From: Verrucomicrobiaceae bacterium
Lineage (GTDB): Bacteria > Verrucomicrobiota > Verrucomicrobiia > Verrucomicrobiales > Verrucomicrobiaceae
Direction: 5' to 3'
DNA length: 12,230 nt
NCBI GenBank assembly: GCA_021151605.1
Contig: JAGKWZ010000263.1
Coordinates: 1-12,230, forward strand
In this document: positions 1-6,739 of the stretch, piece after piece
Layout of the letters: each line of letters begins with the position of its first letter
Numbering within the stretch: position 1 is the stretch's first letter
The notes under the pieces: model-generated
What the model was told of the DNA's origin: nothing
Seen by the model: the letters and a program-made list of their open reading frames with translations, nothing else
The model's database searches: none
Program-made: the position numbers and the translations under genes

Positions 1-51
1 TCGTTTCACCATCATCCCGATGAAGTCCGAGCGCGTCGTGAAACGCAGCAT
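1..51 (-). CDS. Probable RND efflux permease, N-terminus only
   Basis: Only the first 17 codons lie in the window; the gene runs off the left edge. The peptide reads MLRFTTRSDFIGMMVKR. The pattern of a short amphipathic start followed by a basic 'KR' pair resembles the N-terminus of RND inner-membrane transporters, where 'FI.RP' precedes the first membrane helix. The next residue, expected to be proline, is outside the window. The start is supported by a GGAG at 60-63 (minus strand), eight bases before the ATG, one of the few good ribosome binding sites here. It follows the membrane-fusion protein on the same strand after about 50 bases, the usual adaptor-then-pump order. If correct, it exports substrates across the inner membrane using the proton gradient. 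The identity rests mainly on context. Confidence 0.45.
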   Translation of the reverse strand, partial: MLRFTTRSDFIGMMVKR

Positions 52-104
52 CAATCCCGCTCCACAAAAGGACGAGTAATTGTGCTGAGCCGCCTACGTC
101 AGGA

Positions 105-1265
105 TTACTTCCCAGACTTTGAGGTATCAGCCCCGGCGGCCTTGCTGGACAGCTCCTCTGGATTGAAGGCTTTCACAGGACCGGCGAACTGACCGGAGAT
201 TTTCACGGCCATACCATCCTGCAGACCAACGAGTCCATCAGCGACGACGAGTTGGTTTTCCTCCAGGCCCTTCATCACTTCGAGGTAGCCCGGCTTCCGG
301 CGGCCGGTGGTGATCTCGACACGCTTGGCTTTTTCATCGGCGATGGTGAACACAAAAGCCTTCGAGCCGATGGGCACCAGGGAACGCTCAGGGATGGAAA
401 GTGAGATGCGTGGCTCCACACGGAGCGATGCGGTGACGAGCATGCCTGGCTTAAGCAAAAGATCCGCGTTTGGCACCTCCGCACGAGCGGGGACAGCTCG
501 CGTGGCGGGATCAATGCGCGAGTCGAGGTGGGCGAGCTTGCCTTTGAAGACACGGTCGCGGCTGGCCTCGGTGCGGGCTTCGATCTCAGTGCCTTCTTTG
601 ATCATGCCAAGGTAGGTTTCTGGCACGCTGAAGTCGATCTTCACCACGTCGATCTTATCCAGCGAGACGATCACCGTGCCGGGCGAGACGAGTGCGCCGA
701 CACTGATGCGCCGCAGCCCCAGCCAACCATCAAAAGGGGCCACGATCTGCCGATCTGCGAGCCGCGCTTCGGCTTCGTGGATGCTCTGCCGGGCCACCTC
801 GGCCAGCGTGCGGCGCTCCTCCAGCCTCGCCTCAGGAGCTGCGCCGTCTTTAACCAGGCCTTGCAGGCGGGTGATCTCGCGCTCGTGCTCCGTGAGCTGA
901 GATTTCGCCGCCGAGAGAGCTGCCTGCTCCTCCGCCGCGCTGAGTTCCACCAGCAACGTGCCTTTTTTCACCTGCTGCCCATCCTGAAAATGCAGCGCCG
1001 TGACTGTCTCGGTGACATTCGCGCTGAGGTCGATCGACTCATCCGCCGCCACCGTGCCGATGGCGAGCAAATCGAGCGCGTAGTCCATCTTCGTGACCTT
1101 TGCCGTCGAGACAGGCATGGCTCCCTTCGCCTTCGCCGCAGCGGCTGGAGCCAGCTTCAGGGCTTTTTGCTGCTGCCAAAACAGCCAGCCTCCACCGCCG
1201 ACAGCAGCGCTGATGATGAGGAAGACGATGGAGCGCACCCAGGGCGCGGGACGGGAATCAGACAT
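105..1265 (-). CDS. RND efflux membrane-fusion protein (HlyD/AcrA type)
   Basis: This is the periplasmic adaptor that links an RND pump to an outer-membrane channel. From the chosen ATG (386 residues) there is a short basic N-terminus and one membrane helix (about 9-30, 'SIVFLIISAAVGGGGWLFW'). Then come the first half of the lipoyl/barrel-sandwich domain (about 86-108, 'LHFQDGQQVKKGTLLVEL'), an alanine- and glutamate-rich alpha-helical hairpin (about 109-170), and the second lipoyl half (about 174-196, 'IVAPFDGWLGLRRISVGA'). A beta-barrel and membrane-proximal domain follow; 'LDSRIDPATRAVPARAEVPN' is typical of AcrA/MexA relatives. The length is normal for the family. I chose the ATG at 1263-1265 because it puts the membrane helix near the start; an in-frame ATG at 1316 would add 17 residues. 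Neither has a Shine-Dalgarno sequence. The substrate cannot be told. Confidence 0.9.
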   Translation of the reverse strand: MSDSRPAPWVRSIVFLIISAAVGGGGWLFWQQQKALKLAPAAAAKAKGAMPVSTAKVTKMDYALDLLAIGTVAADESIDLSANVTETVTALHFQDGQQVKKGTLLVELSAAEEQAALSAAKSQLTEHEREITRLQGLVKDGAAPEARLEERRTLAEVARQSIHEAEARLADRQIVAPFDGWLGLRRISVGALVSPGTVIVSLDKIDVVKIDFSVPETYLGMIKEGTEIEARTEASRDRVFKGKLAHLDSRIDPATRAVPARAEVPNADLLLKPGMLVTASLRVEPRISLSIPERSLVPIGSKAFVFTIADEKAKRVEITTGRRKPGYLEVMKGLEENQLVVADGLVGLQDGMAVKISGQFAGPVKAFNPEELSSKAAGADTSKSGK

Positions 1266-1363
1266 AGGGGGGAGATACAAACGCCGCGAGATACCAGCGA
1301 CGTACCGGCGATACATCTCATTTCAAAGCTCGCCAAAGAATCCGGAGCGCTTAAACTCTATCC

Positions 1364-1621
1364 ATGACACTGACCCAAACCATTCCTGCATCCGCCCTGG
1401 GCGGGATCGAGCTCAAGCCGGGCGATGCGCTGCATGTCTTGTCATCCCTCGGCGGAGCATTGCTCGTCCAGATACGCCGCTCTGACAGCCAGGAGGCGAA
1501 GGCCAAGGGTAGCGCCAGCGAATGGCTGCGTTCGGCACGCGGCAGCGTACGACTGGCCTCAGGAGAAACCGTGGAAGACGCCCGCATGGCCTTCTACAGT
1601 GAGAAGTATGGACTGCACTGA
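1364..1621 (+). CDS. AbrB/MazE-fold antitoxin (VapB-like)
   Basis: This 85-residue protein precedes a PIN-domain toxin with only nine bases between stop and start, the classic antitoxin-first order. The N-terminal half ('GGIELKPGDALHVLSSLGGALLVQI', about residues 13-38) follows the swapped-hairpin AbrB/SpoVT pattern, in which a 'l.pGd.l.v....g.lll.i' stretch builds the DNA-binding barrel. The C-terminal half, with 'SASEWLRSARGSVRLASGETVEDAR', would be the segment that wraps and blocks the toxin. Such antitoxins usually repress their own promoter. The short divergent interval to the efflux adaptor (1266-1363) would then hold the operator, although I see no clear palindrome there. The assignment rests on pattern and context, not on a diagnostic catalytic motif. 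Confidence 0.7.
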   Translation: MTLTQTIPASALGGIELKPGDALHVLSSLGGALLVQIRRSDSQEAKAKGSASEWLRSARGSVRLASGETVEDARMAFYSEKYGLH

Positions 1622-1630
1622 AGCTCTGCC

Positions 1631-2059
1631 ATGCGAGTCTTTCTCGATACCAATATCCTGCTTGATGTGCTGCTGAACCGGCCGGGCCTAGCTGAGGAAA
1701 GTACGGCTGTCATTCTAAGGTGTGAGGCATTGGGAGCCGAAATGCTCGTGGCATGGCACGGTCTCGCCACCGCCTATTACCTCCTGAAACGTGGGCGCTC
1801 TGAAGCCGAAGCGCTCGTCGAAGTGGACAAGATTTTGAATTGGGCACGGATCGCCGAGACAAGCGATGCGGACGCCCGCCGTGCCAGACAACTCGGATTC
1901 GGCGATTTTGAAGATGCCCTCCAAGCCGCTGCGGCGGAGGCTTCACGCGCTGATCGGATCATCACGAGAAATATGACCGACTTTACTCGAAGCACAGTCC
2001 CCGCCCTCGACCCAAGCAGCTTTTTGCAGCAGCATCCAGTCCCAGTAGAGGTGCCATAG
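1631..2059 (+). CDS. PIN-domain ribonuclease toxin (VapC-like)
   Basis: This 142-residue protein is a metal-dependent endoribonuclease of the PIN fold, the toxin half of a type II toxin-antitoxin pair. The N-terminal strand 'VFLDTNILLDVLLNRP' supplies the first catalytic Asp (D6) and the DTN signature. 'GFGDFEDALQAAAA' (about 89-102) supplies the D92/D95 acidic cluster. 'IITRNMTDF' (about 110-118) is the conserved C-terminal T-R-N..DF motif with D117. The usual Glu of the second PIN motif is not visible; that place reads 'AWHGLATAYYLLKR', which fits the PIN_3-type subfamily. Typical VapC targets are initiator tRNA, other tRNAs or the 23S rRNA sarcin-ricin loop; this protein's target cannot be read from sequence. 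The gene is full length and appears intact. Confidence 0.88.
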   Translation: MRVFLDTNILLDVLLNRPGLAEESTAVILRCEALGAEMLVAWHGLATAYYLLKRGRSEAEALVEVDKILNWARIAETSDADARRARQLGFGDFEDALQAAAAEASRADRIITRNMTDFTRSTVPALDPSSFLQQHPVPVEVP

Positions 2060-2279
2060 CATGGGATAAAACCAAGCTGGACAAGTCGGCATCGCCTCCT
2101 AGCATTCGGCCCTCATGACCGCGCCCGCCCAGGCTCTGCTTCTGCTCTCCCTTCGACTTACGCAAGGGTAGGCGGCCCGCGTTTCCTCGTCATGCTCCCC
2201 AGCCGTCACGTCACGGCTCCCGATCTCAGGCTCTTCCTGTGAATTATTGCCTCTTTGAATACTCTTTAGAAAATCTGTC
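2060..2279. promoter_or_regulatory. Upstream region of leuA, possible short leader ORF
   Basis: The 220 bases between the toxin and leuA contain a perfect inverted repeat, AGCCGT-CACGTC-ACGGCT (2201-2218). Overlapping it is a 16-codon ORF at 2192-2242 whose end is leucine-rich (…LRLFL-stop). The last 40 bases before leuA are AT-rich and could hold a promoter, but no confident -35/-10 pair stands out. A leucine-responsive leader is conceivable, yet no terminator or antiterminator pair follows the leucine codons, so this is weak. Confidence 0.2.
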
Positions 2280-3944
2280 ATGTTAAAGAATCCCTCCGCC
2301 AAGTATCAGCCCTTCCCGGCGATCCCGATCCAGAACCGTCAGTGGCCTAGCCGCACCATCACCAAAGCGCCCATCTGGTGCAGTGTGGACCTGCGCGATG
2401 GCAATCAGGCGCTCGCCGTGCCGATGAATGTCAGCCAGAAGCTCGACATGTTCGATGCGCTGGTGAAGTGCGGCTTTAAAGAAATCGAGGTTGGTTTCCC
2501 TTCCGCATCGAACACCGAGTTCAGCTTCAACCGCCGCCTCATTGAGGAAAAGCGCATCCCCGACGATGTCACCATCCAGGTGCTGGTGCAGGCGCGTGAG
2601 GACTTGATCGAAAAGACCGTGCAGAGCCTCATCGGCGCGAAGCAGGTCGTCATCCACATGTACAATTCCACCTCGCCAGCGCAGCGGAAGTATGTGTTTG
2701 GCAAGACGAAGGAAGAGATCATCGAAGTGGCCCGCCATGGAGCCAAGCTGATCAAAGATCGCCTGCATCGTCTGACCGAGGGCGGCACCAAAGTCACCCT
2801 GCAATACTCCCCCGAGAGCTTCAGCGCCACCGAGGTCGAGTTCGCCAAAGAGATCAGCGAGGCCGTCATGGATGTCTGGCAGCCCACGCCCGAGCATAAG
2901 ATGATCCTGAACCTGCCCGACACCGTCGAGGTGGCCATGCCAAACGTCTATGCTGACCAGATTGAGTGGATCTGCACGAACATCAAAAACCGCGACAGCC
3001 TCATCATCAGCCTGCACACGCACAATGATCGCGGCACCGGCACCGCCGCCACGGAGCTGGGATTGCTGGCCGGAGCCGACCGCGTGGAAGGCACGCTCTT
3101 CGGCAATGGCGAGCGCACCGGCAATCTGGACATCGTCCAAGTCGCCATGAATCTCTATATGCACGGCACCGAGCCCAAGCTGGACTTCAGCGACATGAAC
3201 GGCCTCATCGCCATGTACGAGCGCACCACCGGCATGACCGTCCCCGCCCGCCAACCCTACTCCGGCGAGCTCGTCTTCACTGCCTTCAGCGGCAGCCATC
3301 AGGACGCGATCAAGAAGGGCCTTAGCGGCTACGATCAGCACAAAACCATCTGGGATGTGCCCTACCTCACCATCGATCCGCATGACATCGGGCGCGAATA
3401 CCATGAGGTCATCCGCGTGAACAGTCAGAGCGGCAAAGGCGGCGTCGCATACCTTCTCGAAAGCGAGTTCGGCATCGAGCTGCCCAAAGACATGCAGCGC
3501 GAGTTCGGCCCCATCGCCAATGATCTCGTGGACAAGCTGGGCCGCGAGGTCAGCGGCACCGAATTGAAGGGCATGTTCTGGAAAGAATACATCGAGCGCG
3601 AGACCCCCTTCGCCCTGCATCACTTCCATGCCGACGGCGTGGATGGCGTCTTCACCTGCCGTTGCAGCCTCGTCGTGAATGACCAAGAGCGCGGAGTCGT
3701 CGGCACCGGCAATGGTCCCATCGCCGCCTTTGTGAACGCCCTTGTCTCCGATGCCGGAGCCCCCGCCTTTGAGGTCGCCACCTACCGTGAGCAAAGCCTC
3801 AGCAGTGGCACCGAAGCCGCCGCCCTCGCCTTCATCCAGATCAAAACCGCCACCGGCAAACTCGTCTGGGGTGCCGGCGTCGATACCAACATCGAACTCG
3901 CCTCCATCAAAGCCGTGCTCAGCGCGGTGAATCGCGCGGGGTGA
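2280..3944 (+). CDS. leuA: 2-isopropylmalate synthase
   Basis: LeuA condenses acetyl-CoA with 2-ketoisovalerate to give 2-isopropylmalate, the first committed step of leucine synthesis, in the cytoplasm. The 554-residue protein has the N-terminus of the longer LeuA subgroup ('KYQPFPAIP…PIWCSVDLRDGNQAL'), with the metal-binding Asp at D40. The catalytic TIM barrel spans about 30-310. H246 and H248 of 'LHTHNDRGTG' are metal ligands, followed by the 'LFGNGERTGN' motif. The linker carries 'SGSHQDAIKKG' (about 337-347). The C-terminal part (about 420-554), with 'GVVGTGNGPIAAFVNAL', is the regulatory domain that binds leucine for feedback inhibition. All key motifs are intact. There is no Shine-Dalgarno sequence before the ATG. 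No other leu gene lies nearby, so it appears to stand alone. A decayed duplicate of its 3' part lies at 4725-4897. Confidence 0.97.
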   Translation: MLKNPSAKYQPFPAIPIQNRQWPSRTITKAPIWCSVDLRDGNQALAVPMNVSQKLDMFDALVKCGFKEIEVGFPSASNTEFSFNRRLIEEKRIPDDVTIQVLVQAREDLIEKTVQSLIGAKQVVIHMYNSTSPAQRKYVFGKTKEEIIEVARHGAKLIKDRLHRLTEGGTKVTLQYSPESFSATEVEFAKEISEAVMDVWQPTPEHKMILNLPDTVEVAMPNVYADQIEWICTNIKNRDSLIISLHTHNDRGTGTAATELGLLAGADRVEGTLFGNGERTGNLDIVQVAMNLYMHGTEPKLDFSDMNGLIAMYERTTGMTVPARQPYSGELVFTAFSGSHQDAIKKGLSGYDQHKTIWDVPYLTIDPHDIGREYHEVIRVNSQSGKGGVAYLLESEFGIELPKDMQREFGPIANDLVDKLGREVSGTELKGMFWKEYIERETPFALHHFHADGVDGVFTCRCSLVVNDQERGVVGTGNGPIAAFVNALVSDAGAPAFEVATYREQSLSSGTEAAALAFIQIKTATGKLVWGAGVDTNIELASIKAVLSAVNRAG

Positions 3945-3963
3945 GACTGTAATTTTCACTTCA

Positions 3964-4722
3964 ATGAAACAGTCAGCGTTTATCCTAACCACTCTGATCA
4001 GCTTTTCTCTGTGGGCGTCAAACTCTGACATTGATGCTTTCGCTCAAAAATTTGCCAAGGCAAAAACGCAAGGAGATACAGCGACTTTAGAAGCCCTTTA
4101 TTACACACAAGGATTATCTGAATCCGAGATCCAGAAAATGAAGGACTATTTCGCCATGTCTCTCAAGTATAGTCATTCAGGCCCAATCAAGTGCGTGACT
4201 ATTGAGGAACTTGATAAGGATGCGAAGGAGTCGTATGCAAAACCGAAAATCTTCAACGGTGAAAAGACCGAGGTGAATCTTCAGCCTCTTGGCATGATTA
4301 AACTCACCTATGAAAGTGGTGGAGCTTCCATGTCACCTTACGCTATCGTTGATGGCAAGCCATGGCTCGTCGGCCTTAAAGTGACCAAGCTAAACTGGAA
4401 TGGCACGGCTGAAGACCGGTACTACATTGGGGCCAGCACTCCGGGTGACACTGACATTCCGATCAAGATTGAATGCACCTACAAAGCCAGCGGAGAAATT
4501 ATCCACGAATCAACAGAGGTCATCGTAAAGAAACATGGATTTGCCACCACCTCAATAAATGCCCACGAACTCATTTCTGTGGTCATGACGACCAAAGAAG
4601 CGGATGTTCAGGTTGAAGGCTCGATCCGGAAAGACTTAGATAACCAAGGCAAACAGGACCAACTAGCTGAACAAGCTTTCACCAGCGTTAAACCATTCAC
4701 CTATCAAGGGAAGAAGCACTGA
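3964..4722 (+). CDS. Unrecognised exported protein
   Basis: I do not recognise this 252-residue protein. It begins with a clear Sec signal peptide (MKQSAFILTTLISFSLWA, cleavage near residue 18-19), so the mature protein should be periplasmic or secreted. The start of the mature part ('DIDAFAQKFAKAKTQGDTATLEALYYTQGLSES') is helical and resembles the opening of small SnoaL/DUF-type exported proteins that count residues lost from a 'lifetime' helix pair. The rest looks beta-rich ('VDGKPWLVGLKVTKLNW', 'IPIKIECTYKASGEIIHESTEVIVKKHG'). It has no catalytic motif I can name. It is visibly AT-richer than leuA and the other neighbours, starts 19 bases after leuA, and ends exactly where homology to a second leuA copy begins. 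That suggests it arrived by insertion or transfer. It has no Shine-Dalgarno sequence. Coding status is well supported by length and signal peptide. Confidence 0.8.
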   Translation: MKQSAFILTTLISFSLWASNSDIDAFAQKFAKAKTQGDTATLEALYYTQGLSESEIQKMKDYFAMSLKYSHSGPIKCVTIEELDKDAKESYAKPKIFNGEKTEVNLQPLGMIKLTYESGGASMSPYAIVDGKPWLVGLKVTKLNWNGTAEDRYYIGASTPGDTDIPIKIECTYKASGEIIHESTEVIVKKHGFATTSINAHELISVVMTTKEADVQVEGSIRKDLDNQGKQDQLAEQAFTSVKPFTYQGKKH

Positions 4723-4724
4723 GG

Positions 4725-4897
4725 TCCACGCTTGAGCGAACAACCTCTATGGCCGTGCCCGCACGCCAGCTCTACTTCGGCAACATCGAGTTCAATACCT
4801 TTAGCGTTAGATGTTGGGACGCGATCAAGAATGGTCTCACTGGTAGGAATTCGCCTCAATCAAAGCCGTGCTCAGCGCGGTGAATCGGGCGGGGTGA
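4725..4897 (+). pseudogene. Decayed leuA 3' fragment with internal deletion
   Basis: Two blocks match leuA. Block one, 4725-4844, aligns with leuA codons about 311-350: LERTTSMAVPARQ against YERTTGMTVPARQ, and WDAIKNGLTG against QDAIKKGLSG. By hand count, 69 of 96 bases agree over 4749-4844. Block two, 4847-4897, matches leuA codons 539-554 plus the stop at 48 of 51 bases (EFASIKAVLSAVNRAG). About 188 codons between the blocks are missing, and the frame shifts at the junction near 4845. The strongly conserved G-S-H-Q before DAIKKG is lost (V-R-C-W here), so this cannot be a working enzyme. It begins right after the stop codon of the exported-protein gene. It is either a relic of a tandem leuA duplication or leuA DNA brought in with the neighbouring gene. 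Confidence 0.8.
4847..4897 (+). repeat. 51-bp direct repeat of the leuA 3' end
   Basis: This segment repeats 3894-3944, the last 16 codons and stop of leuA, with three mismatches by hand count. Two mismatches are silent and one changes Leu to Phe. The two copies flank the AT-richer exported-protein gene as direct repeats. The copy is closer to leuA than the block just upstream (4725-4844), so the two parts may differ in age or may have been touched by gene conversion. Confidence 0.85.
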
Positions 4898-4908
4898 GGT
4901 TCCAATCA

Positions 4909-4972
4909 ACTGACAGCAAATGGGGGCAGAAAGATGGGAGTGATCCTATTTGCGGTCCCCTTTTTTGTCAGT
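4909..4972. repeat. Imperfect inverted repeat with T-tract
   Basis: Outer arms ACTGACA (4909-4915) and TGTCAGT (4966-4972) are perfect complements. Just inside, GCAAAT (4916-4921) pairs with ATTTGC (4948-4953). A G-run (4922-4926) could pair with the CCCC at 4957-4960, next to six T's (4961-4966), but this pairing would cross the GCAAAT pairing. It may be the end of a small mobile-element relic, or a terminator for the convergent 3' ends that meet here. No transposase accompanies it. Confidence 0.45.
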
Positions 4973-4994
4973 CTGATTTACCACCACCGAAGCA

Positions 4995-6734
4995 TTAATC
5001 CAACCGCTTCAAAATCGCCTCAGTCTCTGCTATCTCGCTTGCCCATCCGAGTTTCTGAAAGCCCGCCAGCGACCGTTGCAGGATCACTACCCCTTCATCC
5101 CGCCGCCCGACAGCGCATAGCAGCTGCCCCAGATCTAGGCCGACGTAACAGATGCCGTCAAGGCGGCTGAGTTGGAGGTTGATGGCATAGGCGGCTGCGA
5201 AATGCTCGAAAGCCGCCTGCCATTCCTGCTTTTTGACCTCGATCTTTGCGATCGACCAGAGTGTATTAGCCTTACCATCTTTGTCGCCCAGGCTTTCGAA
5301 GATGTCCAGCATCTCCAAGTTTAAGGCCAGCGCCATGTCCACCTCGCCCTTGTCGGCGTGAATCCTCGCGATGTTGCCCAAGGTCACTGCTCGTGAGCGC
5401 TTGTCATCCAAACTTTCATAAACGTCCAACTCCTCTAGGTGCAAGGCCAGAGCTGCGTCCACTTCGCCCTTGTCGGCGTGAATCCTCGCGATGTCTCCCA
5501 AGGTCACCGCTCGAGATCGTTTGTCACCCAAGCCCTCGAAGATACCTAGCATCTCCTGGTACAATGCCAATGCTGCATCCACATTGCCTTTGGCTGCGCG
5601 AATCCTCGCGATGTCTCCCAAGGTCACCGCTCGCTCGCGTTTGTCGCCCAAGTCCTCGAAGATAACTAGCCTCTCTTGGTGCAAGGCTAGCGCAGCTTCC
5701 ACTTCGCCCTTGGCGGCTCGAATACGTGCGATGTCTCCCAGTGTCACTGCTCGGGAGTGCTTGTCGCCTAAGCACTTGTAGACTTCAAGTTCTTCTTGGT
5801 GCAAGGCCAGCGCCACGTCCACCTCACCCATGTCGGCGCGAATCTGCGCGATGTCGCCGAGTGTGATGGCACGGGAGCGGTTATCACCGAGCTGTAGAAA
5901 CAGCGGTAGAACCTCTTTTTCGAGTCGTTCCAACGCTGCAATTACGTGTCCACGCTTAAAATCCAAAACCGCTAAAACACGCAGGGAATGTGAGGCTGAA
6001 TGGATGTCGTCCGCAGCTCGAAACTGCTGCTCGGCTGTTGTGAGATGGTGCATAGCATCTTCCCAGCGACCGAGTGTTTCTAGAATGTCACCGGCTTCCC
6101 GGTGCAGTCTGGCCTGGGTGTGGGCGGAGAGTTCTTGGTTTTCCGAAAGGTAGGCTAAAATTTCAGTCAACCGTTCTTGTTTCTCTGACTGGGTCGGACC
6201 TGTGGTCAAATTTAGCCGATCTTGGGCGATGGCGGGTAATTCCTGAGTGTGGGTGAAGTCTAGAACGGCGGTACGCCAAGCCCAGAAGTCTGGTGCCTCC
6301 ATGGCGATGGTCCGTAGATCATCCGGGACGAGCCACCAGAGCAGGCAGGATGGACAACGGGCGGCGATTTCCTCACGCCGGTGATTAAGTTGTTTGAAGG
6401 CCTCAGGTCGGCTGAGACGCCAGTTTTCAAATCCAATCACTTGGACCAGAGAATTATTGCGCCCGAGTGACTCGATCTGCTCCAATACAGCCGCGTAATC
6501 TGGCGGCCAGTCCTGGGTGAGTGTGAGCAAGGCATTACCAGAGAAAGCTTCTCCCAGATGACGGATGAGGGCGTCGCGGTCTGGGAGCTGGTTCCACTCG
6601 GCGAGCAGCAAGCGAAAGCCCTGTCCCTGAGCTGACTCCAAGACCCGCTGGAGCCTGAGGAGGTCCGTGGCGTGCGCGGGTAGCAACTCCCAGGGACGCA
6701 TGAGCTTTGGAAGTGATAAAGGCTCGGGCTTCAT
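4995..6734 (-). CDS. TPR-repeat protein, second gene of ATPase/TPR operon
   Basis: This 579-residue protein follows the ATPase after five bases, so the two are probably co-translated. Residues about 18-160 form an N-terminal domain ('LLPAHATDLLRLQRVLE…FRLLLAEWN…', ending 'EAPDFWAWRTAVLDF'). It alternates hydrophobic strands and helices like a P-loop fold but has no Walker A. I recall similar domains at the head of TPR proteins paired with AAA/STAND ATPases. From about 205 on it is helical repeats; residues 285-564 are seven 40-residue TPR units with 'AVTLGDIARI.A.KGEVDAALALH.E.L' as the core. Such TPRs usually bind peptide or protein partners. I chose the ATG at 6732-6734, which starts just after the ATPase stop; an in-frame ATG at 6803 would add 23 unlikely residues inside the ATPase gene. 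The protein is cytoplasmic, with no signal or membrane helix. Confidence 0.85.
   Translation of the reverse strand: MKPEPLSLPKLMRPWELLPAHATDLLRLQRVLESAQGQGFRLLLAEWNQLPDRDALIRHLGEAFSGNALLTLTQDWPPDYAAVLEQIESLGRNNSLVQVIGFENWRLSRPEAFKQLNHRREEIAARCPSCLLWWLVPDDLRTIAMEAPDFWAWRTAVLDFTHTQELPAIAQDRLNLTTGPTQSEKQERLTEILAYLSENQELSAHTQARLHREAGDILETLGRWEDAMHHLTTAEQQFRAADDIHSASHSLRVLAVLDFKRGHVIAALERLEKEVLPLFLQLGDNRSRAITLGDIAQIRADMGEVDVALALHQEELEVYKCLGDKHSRAVTLGDIARIRAAKGEVEAALALHQERLVIFEDLGDKRERAVTLGDIARIRAAKGNVDAALALYQEMLGIFEGLGDKRSRAVTLGDIARIHADKGEVDAALALHLEELDVYESLDDKRSRAVTLGNIARIHADKGEVDMALALNLEMLDIFESLGDKDGKANTLWSIAKIEVKKQEWQAAFEHFAAAYAINLQLSRLDGICYVGLDLGQLLCAVGRRDEGVVILQRSLAGFQKLGWASEIAETEAILKRLD
5283..5882 (-). 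repeat. Five 120-bp tandem repeats coding for TPR units
   Basis: Within the TPR gene the sequence repeats with an exact 120-bp period: five units, each coding for 40 residues (285-484). The half of each unit coding for 'AVTLGDIARI' is nearly unchanged at DNA level. The half coding for the 'H.E.L.vy..LGD' helix varies more. The low divergence between neighbours points to recent amplification, and such arrays tend to expand and contract. Two further, more diverged TPR units follow towards the C-terminus. Confidence 0.95.
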
Positions 6735-6739
6735 AGGGC

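Noticed and set aside
2..79. C-terminus of a plus-strand gene (25 codons to a TAA at 77-79)
   Set aside because: Possible, but the minus-strand start at 51 has a good ribosome site and fits the adaptor-pump operon better.
528..1367. Plus-strand frame opposite the efflux adaptor gene
   Set aside because: Its composition (R, H, L, Q rich) is that of an antisense frame; the adaptor has clear lipoyl and barrel domains.
2283..4031. Very long open frame on the minus strand opposite leuA
   Set aside because: It is the antisense shadow of a GC-rich gene; the translation is low-complexity (G, A, D, H rich) and leuA has all family motifs.
4732..4998. 88-residue plus-strand frame after the exported protein
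   Set aside because: It runs out of frame through the leuA remnant and the inverted repeat, so it is chance.
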